A stretch of 64,000 nt of DNA, taken from NCBI GenBank assembly GCA_020002185.1, contig CM034534.1, forward strand, positions 69,479,946-69,543,945, given 5' to 3'. The position numbers and the translations under genes were made by a program. The notes below the pieces were generated by a model, which was not told the origin of the DNA, searched no databases, and saw only the letters and a list, made by a program, of their open reading frames with translations. This DNA comes from Paraescarpia echinospica. Lineage: Eukaryota > Annelida > Polychaeta > Sabellida > Siboglinidae. The stretch's first letter is position 1, and the number at the start of each line of letters is the position of its first letter. Shown piece by piece: positions 46,889 through 55,600 of this stretch.

Positions 46889-47444
46889 AGGAAATAAAAA
46901 TAAGGCATTAGCTAAAATCCTCTTTTCATGTGTACACAAAGTTTAGCATTGTATGTAACATTTGGCAACATTAAACAAATACAGAAAAATACATTTGTAG
47001 CATCAATTCGATTTTAAGCCCGTCTGTGAAGCGATTCCCGCGGAAAATTAAATTTTAATGAGCTAGGCGATCACGTGGTATCGTGACTTTACTTATGATA
47101 CACACTCGCATGAGGCCGACCCTTTCCATGCATTCATAGCATGTTTACTTGGATAGCTATTGGGTCGAAAAGAGCGTCAGAATGAATTATTGTGCAATAT
47201 TCCGACGTAATATAAACACTAGTCATCATAGAGGAACATGCAGTTATCTAACGGTTCCAGATGAATCGAATTTTATTCAAAACAACGAATGCGAATGGGC
47301 CTACAACTACAGTCGACTAGGTTTCGCCGAGCTTGGGCTCGTTTTCAGAATCATTATATCGAATGCAACCAGCGGGAGATAATCTACACCAATAAACATA
47401 CATAGAACAAGAAAGTTTTATTTAGACCCCAATTACAATATGTG

Positions 47445-47750
47445 AGTAGCATAGAGTACATTTACGGCCCCGTGCACGTCACCTTTGGTGACCTCTGGTC
47501 AAAACTTTACTAATAAAAAACGTTTTAATGACCCCTAAACGTTTTCGGGAACCTACTTATCAAAAAAGATCAAAGGCTTTTTTGACACTAAACGTTTTCG
47601 GGGACCTACTTATAAAAAACGTGATTGATTACCCCCTCTAAGTACATTTGAGCTGCCACCTAGCGGTGAGTGTAGAGAGCATTGTGTTTGTTCCCTAGCG
47701 ACGAACACCGTACCTAGGGCGTGCTGACGTAAGCACTATATGACGCGACT
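47445..47750. other. transition DNA with a CTCF-like motif
   Basis: Just outside the right arm. Two copies of AAACGTTTTCGGG(A/G)ACCTACTTAT lie near 47537 and 47584. On the minus strand CCGCTAGGTGGCAGCT lies at 47651-47666, a close match to the CTCF consensus. The left end of the Polinton may lie in or near this stretch, but I could not define a terminal inverted repeat. Confidence 0.4.
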
Positions 47751-47754
47751 ATAT

Positions 47755-48085
47755 AACCACGATAAAACCACTGTGTGCAGACTCCCCCCAAAACCACTGT
47801 GTGCAGTTTCCCCCCGTCAGCCCTATGTGAATGTCCCACTGTACCCTATGTTTACAGCAGTGCTGACTTAAGCAATATATGACGCAACTATATAACCGCG
47901 ATAAAACCACTGTGTGCAGACTCCCCCCGTCAGCCCTATGTGAATGCCCCACTGTACCCTATGTTTACAGCAGTGACATAAGCAATATATGACGCAACTA
48001 TATAACCGCGATAAAACCACTGTGTACAGATTTCCCCCGTCAGCCCTATGTGAATGCCCCACTTTACCCTATGTTGACAGCAGCG
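47755..48085. repeat. ~115-bp tandem repeat, about 3 copies
   Basis: Units contain ATATATGACGCAACTATATA, ACCGCGATAAAACCACTGTG and CAGCCCTATGTGAATGCCCC. Each has a TATATAA-like element. Such repeats are common in Polinton terminal regions, so this may belong to the left terminal repeat. Confidence 0.7.
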
Positions 48086-48348
48086 ATAAGCGCTGCTGCT
48101 GCTGGAGGGGACTATGACCCCGACATGACAGCATAGCTGGCTAGGGCTGTGCGTTCTAGTGCTCAGATTAAAACGAAACCACTGCGTTTAAATAAATAAA
48201 TACATCTAGTAGTGAGTTTTAAATCGGAACCAAGACATAAATACGCTAACGTACAGCGTATAGATTGGTGACACTGTACGTAGGGTGTGTATGCACTGGA
48301 TACAGACGAGTGGAAACGTGAATAGAAGAGAGAATATTTATTTGTGTG

Positions 48349-49176
48349 TCACGGCAGCGCCGACCATATTGAGGTCGTGTGATTCGTGTCTCGTACAATT
48401 GGAAAGAGTGTTGTTGTCGGTGGAGTATTGAAGCCAAGACGTGGATAATATTCAGTGTTTGGTATGGGCGTACGCCACAACCCAGTGATGGGGTCTTGTC
48501 GAAGAAACGTCGTCACGAGGGTGTCGTCGTAGTCAATATCATCCGGGTCGTGGCTGGTGGATGCAGCTGGTGTTTGCGGTGGTGAAGTTGGAGTCGGTGG
48601 TCGTCGAGGTGAAGGATGGACCGTGCATGTCGGTCTATGAAAGAAACAGCCACAATACGTGTACGCGTGTGTAAACAAAGGGTGTGAAGCATGCATGAAT
48701 GCATGCATAAAAACACGCTGTTGTTTAAACAAAGGATGAGAACCATGCATGCGTAAAAGCAGACTTACGTGTTGACAACTGTTTAAACAAAAGGGTCATG
48801 CATGAAATAAACAACCATGCATGCGTAAAAGCAGACTTACGCGCTTACAACTGTGTAAACAAAGGGTGGCACTGCATGAACGCGCATACGCATGCAAGCA
48901 GGCTTACGTGCTTACAACTGTTTAATCAAATGTACGCACGTGCACATGCATGCATGCATGCATGCATAAAAGCAGTGTGTTGACGTGTGAGGAGACGATG
49001 TTTTATCCATTGTGACATGCATGCATGGCAGGCTTACAACTGTTTAACAAAGGGTGACAATGCATGAACGCGCACACGCATGCATGCATGCATGCATGCA
49101 CGCACGCACGCATGCACGTATGCATGCATACATAAAAGCAGTCTTACCGATGAGTCGATGATGTTGTGTTGTTCAT
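48349..49176 (-). CDS. two-exon gene for a small Thr/Pro-rich protein, unrecognised
   Basis: Predicted exon 1 is 49148-49176: ATG, nine codons and two bases (MNNTTSSTH), then donor GTAAGA. Exon 2 is 48349-48634, after the acceptor GCTGTTTCTTTCATAG. The split codon joins in phase, giving 104 residues with HDPDDIDYDDTLVTTFLRQD and PNTEYYPRLGFNTPP. AATAAA follows the stop TGA within about 10 bases. The intron is made of CATG-type repeats. It diverges from the early gene at 50.2 kb across a repeat-rich spacer, so it may be another element gene. No family recognised. Confidence 0.45.
48665..49140. repeat. CATGCATG-rich repeats with recurrent splice-like motifs
   Basis: Stretches of (TGCA)n plus four or more copies of a ~65-base unit. 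On the minus strand several units contain TTGTTTAAACAG, ten bases (TTGTCAACAC or TTGTAAGCGC), then GTAAGT/GTAAGC, at about 48.77, 48.84 and 48.90 kb, with a partial copy at 49.03 kb. This is a splice acceptor, a ten-base segment and a donor in appearance. Confidence 0.6.
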
Positions 49177-49319
49177 TGTGGCAAATCGATGAGACGTTGA
49201 CAAGCGATCAGGAGTGTTTGACTGGAAAATGGAGAATGAGCAATGAGCGCGCGTTCGCGCGCAACGTCAAAAACAGCGGTGGCGCATGACACTACGGCTT
49301 ATCGTGATCGGAATGTGAA

Positions 49320-50120
49320 CGGAGAACAATGGATTTTCAAAAACAATAAACGAAACATTGAAAGCATGAAACTAAACGTTGTATATGATCAGTGGGCGGT
49401 CAGGAATCGTGCGGTTCAATATTAGAGAAATTCGATGTAAAGAGACATTTGTCTATGAATGTACTAAGATGACCGGAAACTTTTTTCCTAAAACAAATAC
49501 CTCGGTAGACTAGGCAGTATGTATTAAGTGCGCATGCGCGTAATTTTGCAATCTGTAACGCGTGACTTATCGCGATTGGAATGTGAACAGAGAACAATGC
49601 ATTTTCAAAAACAATAAACGAAAAGTTGAAAGCATGAAAATAAACGTTGTATATGATCAGTGGGCGGTCAGGAATCGTGTGGTGCAATGATATTAGAGAA
49701 ATTCGATGTAAAGATACATTTCTCGATGAATGTACTGACGTGACCGGTAACTTTTTTCCGAAAACAAATGCCTCGGATGTGTTAAGTATGCATGCGCGTA
49801 ATTGAATAAGATAACGGTATTAGTGTGAAGTGCGCATGCGCGTTATGTTGTAGACAATGGTATTTCAAAAACAATAAACGAAAAGCTAAAAGAATGAACG
49901 TAAACGTTGTATATGATGAGTTAGGACTCTGGAATCGAGTGGTGTACCGATATTAGAGAAATTCGATGTAAAAGTCACATTTGACGATGAATGTACTGAC
50001 GTGACCACTAACTTTTTTCCTAAAACAAATGCGTCGTATGTGTTAAGTGCGCATGCGCGTTATTTGGTAAGATAACGGTAGACTGGACGGTATGAGTTAA
50101 GTGCGCATGCGCCTTATTTT
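49320..50120. repeat. ~250-bp repeats, 3 copies, upstream of the early promoter
   Basis: Each copy carries AAACAATAAACGAAA, AAACGTTGTATATGAT, ATATTAGAGAAATTCGATGT, GTACTGACGTGACC and ends near GTTAAGTGCGCATGCGCG. Copies begin at about 49335, 49600 and 49865. They sit between two divergent genes, which suggests a regulatory or replication-origin role. Confidence 0.8.
49529..50113. promoter_or_regulatory. NRF1-like palindromes TGCGCATGCGCG
   Basis: TGCGCATGCGCG is exact at 49529-49540, 49831-49842 and 50048-50059, with TGCGCATGCGCC at 50102-50113 and a weaker TATGCATGCGCG near 49788. The sequence fits the known NRF1 consensus (YGCGCAYGCGCR). The last lies only 14 bases before the TATA box. Confidence 0.6.
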
Positions 50121-50126
50121 GGAAAG

Positions 50127-50133
50127 TATATAA
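50127..50133 (+). promoter_or_regulatory. TATA box of the early transcript
   Basis: TATATAA at 50127-50133. A start point about 30 bases downstream would fall after the ATG at 50150, which supports ATG 50228 as the real start codon. Confidence 0.6.
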
Positions 50134-50227
50134 CGGTTGAGAAAATGCTATGTTGTATGACGCAGATGATCTAACGTATTCTTTCACCACCAGCAGCAGC
50201 AGCAGCAGACGTTCTCCCGCGACAACA

Positions 50228-50995
50228 ATGGCAGACGAATCGATTCCGAAAAAGGCGAAGGCACCACGCAAGCAGAGTCTGAAGACAGCAGCAGCAGCGG
50301 CCGGCCAACAGCAGCAACCGTCGCCGACAGTAGCAGCGGTGTCAACGGGGGCGGCGCCTGTTAAGAGGGGCGTGGTGCTCATTGTTCCTCCGCTGGTTGC
50401 CGTCGGACGTAAGCGAAACGCCGAAGAAACCTCCTTGGGCACCGTCGAGGTGGCTGAGGGGCAGCCACCCCTATCGCGGAGCGCGTCACTCGAGCGCGAA
50501 TGTGAGTCGACGGCATCGTCAGCGCGCGCTACATTGGTGAGTCTGAGAGAGCTGCAGTGGGCAAACACCGGTGTTTATAAGATTAAGTCGCCGGTTATGA
50601 TCGACGCTGTGTCGTACAAAGAGAATTGTACGTATTTGGGATGTTCCCGGTGTCGTCGAAAATTGTATAAGAAAAACAATGGCGGACCAATGGTATGTCG
50701 AACGCACGGTGAGGTGTTTGTGCCGAAATATTTCTTCGCGTTGCGTGTGATGGTGAGGGATGGGGAGGATGAGGAAGACGAGCTGTGGATTACTTTGTTT
50801 GACATACATATGTCTAATCTCGTCGAGTATCACGCCGACTACTTGGTGGAGTTGAGCGAGGAGCCACTCCGCGATACCGTGTTGGAGTTAACCGGCACGG
50901 AAGTGGATATCAGTGTGCGTAAGACGACTTGGAACGGGGAGCCCTCGTATACGCTGCGCACACTGAAGAGATACAACGATGACGACGACGCCTAA
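50228..50995 (+). CDS. RPA-like single-stranded-DNA-binding protein (zinc ribbon OB fold)
   Basis: ATG 50228 (AACAATGG, good start context) gives 255 residues. Residues 1-103 are a basic, Ala/Gln-rich low-complexity region (PKKAKAPRKQSLKT). The C-terminal part resembles the C-terminal OB fold of replication protein A1: CTYLGCSRCRRKLYKK, VCRTHGEVF (C-x2-C and C-x2-H zinc ribbon) and FFALRVMVRDGED...LWITLFD. It would bind single-stranded DNA during element replication. The region between contains a consensus splice donor GTGAGT at 50537, exactly after codon 103, so a spliced form would lose the OB fold. The stop lies in a branch-point-like CCTAATG. Confidence 0.65.
   Translation: MADESIPKKAKAPRKQSLKTAAAAAGQQQQPSPTVAAVSTGAAPVKRGVVLIVPPLVAVGRKRNAEETSLGTVEVAEGQPPLSRSASLERECESTASSARATLVSLRELQWANTGVYKIKSPVMIDAVSYKENCTYLGCSRCRRKLYKKNNGGPMVCRTHGEVFVPKYFFALRVMVRDGEDEEDELWITLFDIHMSNLVEYHADYLVELSEEPLRDTVLELTGTEVDISVRKTTWNGEPSYTLRTLKRYNDDDDA
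50537..50542 (+). promoter_or_regulatory. candidate splice donor GTGAGT
   Basis: TTG|GTGAGT directly after codon 103 of the RPA-like gene, phase 0. All four downstream acceptor-like sites (exon starts 51015, 51225, 51406, 51507) open frames in the same phase. Confidence 0.5.
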
Positions 50996-51014
50996 TGTGT
51001 TGTGTTGTTTGTAG

Positions 51015-51200
51015 GAAGAGTGCCCGATACTGGTTGATTTGCTGACGCATACGAACGTGCAACAACGAATGATACGGTGGCGTGAACGTGAACTAACTGA
51101 GGAGGCCTGGCAACGACTAGTAGTGACGGCCGATAATTATATAAAGGCGTTTTGGCTAGCTTACGAAGCGAACTTATTTTGTAGTACATTCTGTAACTAA
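51015..51200 (+). CDS. alternative 3' exon A, 61 codons, unrecognised
   Basis: Begins directly after GTGTTGTTTGTAG and stays open in phase 0 for 61 codons to TAA 51198-51200; the other two frames close within about ten codons. The product starts EECPILVDLLTHTNVQQRMI, amphipathic, then WRERELTEEAWQRL. No in-frame ATG start near its beginning, so splicing to an upstream exon is the simplest way to express it. Family unknown. Confidence 0.4.
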   Translation, partial: EECPILVDLLTHTNVQQRMIRWRERELTEEAWQRLVVTADNYIKAFWLAYEANLFCSTFCN

Positions 51201-51224
51201 CAGTTTTTTTTTTATATGCTGTAG

Positions 51225-51386
51225 GAAGTGCGCCGCATACTGGAGAATATGTTAGAGACCAACGAAAGGATGCGTGCGAGGTATGATGATGTAGCAACGT
51301 TCGTAAGAACGTTGCTGGATCGTGAAGTGGCGGGAGCAATAAAGAAGCAGGAGGAGACCGAGAAGGAAGGACAGCGGTCGGACTAA
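51225..51386 (+). CDS. alternative 3' exon B, 53 codons, unrecognised
   Basis: Follows a T-run, ATATGCTGTAG, and a textbook branch-point-like AACTAAC that also contains the stop of exon A. Phase 0, 53 codons, highly charged and probably helical (EVRRILENMLETNERMRARY, then KKQEETEKEGQRSD). Family unknown. Confidence 0.4.
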   Translation, partial: EVRRILENMLETNERMRARYDDVATFVRTLLDREVAGAIKKQEETEKEGQRSD

Positions 51387-51405
51387 TCATAATAATGTGT
51401 TGTAG

Positions 51406-51492
51406 GAGCTGCTGCTGCAACGTGCCAGGCGTGAATGTATGCACGATTTCGTACACGCATTGCTGACGGTAGTTACCGAACATAAAGAGTAG
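51406..51492 (+). CDS. alternative 3' exon C, 28 codons, unrecognised
   Basis: Follows AATAATGTGTTGTAG, with GACTAAT (stop of exon B) as a possible branch point. Phase 0, 28 codons (ELLLQRARRECMHDFVHALL). Too short for any family call, and could be chance. Confidence 0.3.
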   Translation, partial: ELLLQRARRECMHDFVHALLTVVTEHKE

Positions 51493-51506
51493 GATTTGTG
51501 CTGTAG

Positions 51507-52184
51507 GGTGGTGGAAGCGGAGTGCGTGACGCAAACGTATTGGACGCCATCATTGAGGAGGCACTCGGTGTATCGTCGGATGCGACTCGAGCGCCAGCAC
51601 CGACGCACGACAACGTAAACCTGTACGCGTCACTGGGTACGATGGGGCCAACGTGTGCCCCATGTTGGAGCCTATCGCCGGATATATCGCAACGTGAAAT
51701 CGTCGTGCCGAGCAGGGGCCAGTTGGTCTGCCGTTATGAGCGGCTCGCAATCGGCCTCGTCGCCGAGATCCTCGGTGAGATGATACTGGAGCGGGCGCGC
51801 GATCATTGCGGGGTATGTGAGCCCAATGAGGGCTGCCCATATGTACATATGCCCGGCTATCGTGCGGGACGTCCAAACCGTGTGTACATGCAGCGTTTCG
51901 ACAACACGGGCTGTATCGTAACGCGCTATTTCAACGTCGTCATGGAAACGTTTCTGCGTCGGTCCCTTATTTCGTGCTTCACTCGACTCGTGCAAGTTCT
52001 ACACGAATCTACGGTGTCAACTTGTGGTGATCAGCAGCCGCAAACGGGTCGTGCGGGAGAACTATTCCTCGTCCAGTTCGTTTCGGACTGGCTACTAGGA
52101 ATAAACTGGCGCGAGTACATAAACCGTGTTCAGTTGGAGTCGGCCGTGCATACCTACGTGCAGCGCAGGAGTGGCCTCGAATAA
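51507..52184 (+). CDS. alternative 3' exon D, 225 residues, Cys-containing, unrecognised
   Basis: Opens in phase 0 after GGATTTGTGCTGTAG as GGGSGVRDANVLDAIIEEAL. It has a Cys-rich patch (HCGVCEPNEGCPYVH) that may bind zinc, an Arg-rich centre and a long C-terminal helix region. The first in-frame ATG is well inside, so splicing from upstream is likely. AATAAA overlaps the stop (GAATAAAG), and two more follow, marking the end of the early transcript. No family recognised; its position suggests an early regulatory protein of the element. Confidence 0.5.
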   Translation, partial: GGGSGVRDANVLDAIIEEALGVSSDATRAPAPTHDNVNLYASLGTMGPTCAPCWSLSPDISQREIVVPSRGQLVCRYERLAIGLVAEILGEMILERARDHCGVCEPNEGCPYVHMPGYRAGRPNRVYMQRFDNTGCIVTRYFNVVMETFLRRSLISCFTRLVQVLHESTVSTCGDQQPQTGRAGELFLVQFVSDWLLGINWREYINRVQLESAVHTYVQRRSGLE

Positions 52185-52615
52185 AGAAGAAGAACGAACA
52201 ATGCTTTGCTTTACTATGGAACATTAATAAAAATTGCTATGGAATAAAACTGTTTGCTTGCTATAGTAACAAAGGCGTTGAACGCTGTTTTTGAATGTTG
52301 TACGCTACTGAATAAAACGTTGAAAATGTACTTTCCGTTTCCGTGTTACACACATTACCCACAACAGTCCAGTTACCAAAAATCACCGCTAGGGCATCGT
52401 CCTACCCACACAAAAAAACCGCAGTCTTCCGCTAGCCAGCCACTCCGAGTTACCTAAAAACATTCCTTCCATTACGGTACAACAACTACCACCCACAATG
52501 CATTACGAGTTACCTAAACATTTCTCGTTACGATGCAACCACCACCTCCAAAACAGTCATCACTGTTATAAGGGATCGAAAAAGTAGCAGCAGTCAGTCA
52601 GTCGGTTAGTAGAGA
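52185..52615 (+). promoter_or_regulatory. 3' UTR and polymerase promoter region
   Basis: Contains AATAAA signals near 52181, 52224 and 52243, then an AC-rich stretch, and TTATAAGG at 52566-52573 as a TATA-like box about 45 bases before the polymerase ATG. Confidence 0.5.
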
Positions 52616-55600
52616 ATGTCACCACCACCACCTATTAGATGGCAATGTCCGAAATGCGGGGGTTATTTCGCGAAACAGTCGACGTTAGAGCGACACACAA
52701 ACAGTTCGAAAAGATGCGGCAGCGATGCGCTATGCGTAAAACGTCGAGAGTGCCCAAAATGTGGCGCGACGTACACTACTCGTGCCGCTATGCTACGACA
52801 CCTGAAAGTGCGGTGTGGCCGTCAGACGTCGCCACCGCCTGGTAGTAGTAGTAATGAACCGGTGGCGGAGGCGGCAGCAGCCGCTAGGGCGCCGTCACCC
52901 GACGATATACAGCGTGTCGTGGACGTGCACCGGCGCAGCACAGAGAAGTCGGTAGCGCGCGGTGCCGTGCAGTCGCGTTACAATTATCGCATGACCGCCT
53001 GTACGAGTACGCGGGTGCTCGAACCGCGTCTGAGGGCGATGTTTCGCGAACAAAACAATGCGTTTAAAATTAACGTAAGCTACGGTTTCGTATTACGCCA
53101 CAAGGTGTCGGGTCGGTACCGATATTTTCATTCTTCCTGTAACTGTTGTGGTCGTCTCCTCGAAACACCCGCCCTAGTTACCGATAGCCGTTCGTTCGAA
53201 CGATTCCTCGACGCCGTGCGCACGACCGACGTACTGCAGTACGCCATCGCGCAGCGTCTCGACTCGGGGTGGATCGTCGAGCTCGTAACGAACGCCACCT
53301 ACTTTGAGAACGCCATCATCGCCCATCCTATCGGGTGCGTTGGCGTAACGCTTCCCACCTACGTGCGCGACAACAAGACGATCGTGACGTTGACGAAAGA
53401 TCGTCGAGGCACACCCTACGACGATCATCTATACCTCTTCCTGTGCATCGGCCTCCACCTGCAAGGCGGCGGCCGACGAGTCGAAATCTACCAAATGGAT
53501 ACAACCCCTTTAACGAAAGTCGCTAAACGTCTGCACGCGCGGTATTGTCGCGCCGCGCGCACGACGGCCTCGAACGGTATCCGGCTGAACGAACTGGAAC
53601 GCGTGGAGACGGTTTTCGACATCAACGTTGCCGTCTATCGACTGACGGCGGCGCCACCTGCCGCCGAAATAGTCCGTCGGTCGCTCGAAACGCACCCCAC
53701 GACCCTGAACGTCAACCTGTACGAGACGCACTTCTCGTACATAAGCGACCTGCGCGCGTACACGAAAACGTACAAGTGTGGAAAATGTGGCAACGCCCTC
53801 TGGTGGTGTGCGCGTGATTTACGACGTCACGAAGCGACGTGCGAAGGTGGCGTTCGTCACGTGTTCCCCGGCGGTATCTACCGACCGACGCCGTCCGTAT
53901 TTCAGCGGCTCGACGACGAAGGCATCGACGTCGGCGACGACGACCTGCGCTACTACCCGTACCGCGCGATGTTCGATTTTGAATGCTGTTTCGCCGATAG
54001 CGATCTGCCGACGGATACCAACAAATGCCGGCGGATAGCGCGACACGAACTGCTCAGCGTGAGCGTCGCGTCGAACGTGCCCGGCCACGAAGCGGCGCGG
54101 TGTTACGTCACGACCGGCGATTCGTCCGAACTCGCGCGTCGCCTCATCGACGACATGGAAGCCGTGAGCGCGGCGGCGTGCGCGGCTCTTCGCCCCCGCT
54201 ATGACGCGACCTTCGAGGCGCTCGACGCCGACTGGCGGCGACGGTGCAACAACGACGACGACGTCGGCGCGTCACCGTACGCCGTACTCGCCGACCGCCT
54301 GTGGATGCACCTTCGTCAAATGCCCATACTGGGATTCAATTCGGGTAAGTACGATCTGAATGTCGTCAAGAAGTACTTCACCCCCCCTGCTCATAACCGC
54401 CGACGTGTAGCATAAGTCGTCGGCGTTTACCATTAAACGTCAGAACAATTACATGTGCCTGTCGACGACGACGTTGAAGTTCCTCGACATATCGAATTAC
54501 CTCGCGCCCGGCGTTAGCTACGATCGCTTTCTGAAAGCGTACGGCTGCTCGGCGACGAAGGGGTACTTTCCGTACGAACATATCGACGCGTTGAAGCGTC
54601 TGGACGAAACCGCCCTGACGCCGCGCGAAGCTTTCTTCAGTCACCTGAAACGCGAGGGAATCTCCGCGGAGGCGTACGAGATTTGCGCGACGGCGTGGCG
54701 TGACGAGCGCATGATGACGATGCGCGATTTTCTGATGTGGTATAACAATCGAGACGTGGCGCCGTTTCTCGAGGCCGTCGATCGCCAGTTCGCCTTCTAT
54801 CGGCGCCGACGTATCGACATGTTCAAGGACGCCATCAGCGTACCGGGGTTGCCGTTGTACCTGTTCAACGACCTGCCGACGTCGATCCATTTCGCACTGT
54901 TCAACGAACCAAACAAAGATCTGCACCGAATGCTGCAGTCGCAGATCGTCGGCGGCCCGTCGATCATCTTCGCGCGCCACCACGAGGCCGACGAGACGGC
55001 GATTCGAGGCGGCGATGCGCCGTGCCGTTCGATAGTCGGTTTCGACGCGAACGGCCTCTATCTGTGGGCGATAATGCAGGAGATGCCGACGGGCTGGTAC
55101 ACGCGCCGGCGCGCGGAGAACGCCTTTCGAGCGGAACGCGTCCGCCGCTACGGCCGTATGGCCGTGGAGTGGTTGACGTGGGAGGCGGCACGAACCGACG
55201 CGCGTATACGTCACCAGTTGAACGGACGCGAGAAGCGCATCGGAAAGTACCGAGTCGACGGCTGGTGCGCCGCCACGCGAACGGCGTATCAATTTCAAGG
55301 CTGCTATTTTCACGGCTGCCCGACGTGCCAGGCGCACGTGACGACGAACGCCGTCAACGGACAAACGATGACGACGCTGTACGCCGCGACGATCGCCGTG
55401 ACCGCCTACCTGCGCCGTTTCGTCGACGACGTCGTCGAAATGTGGGAGTGCCAGTGGAGCGCCATGCGACCACCCGCGGCGTCGACGCCGCCCGACGCGT
55501 CACGATGGCAACCACCGGCCACGCCCATTACGCGCTCGACGATACTGGAGGCGGTGCGCGACGGCTCTCTGTTCGGCCTTGTGCAGTGCGATATCGTCGT

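Larger units (their letters stand above)
42286..47444. repeat. right arm of the large inverted duplication
   Basis: Reverse complement of the left arm. It carries the unoccupied Gypsy target: the plus-strand sequence TTTAGACCCCAATTACAATA at 47421-47440 corresponds to the left-arm flanks joined without the Gypsy. Compared with the left arm it lacks ~440 bp (left 36.40-36.86 kb; junction near 44648) and the 480-bp tandem duplication. Confidence 0.9.

Noticed and set aside
47749..48062. Minus-strand frames with repeated MGHSHRADGG
   Set aside because: Artefact of the ~115-bp tandem repeat.
48665..49140. CRISPR-like array
   Set aside because: Eukaryotic context, simple CATG-based repeats, no regular unique spacers.
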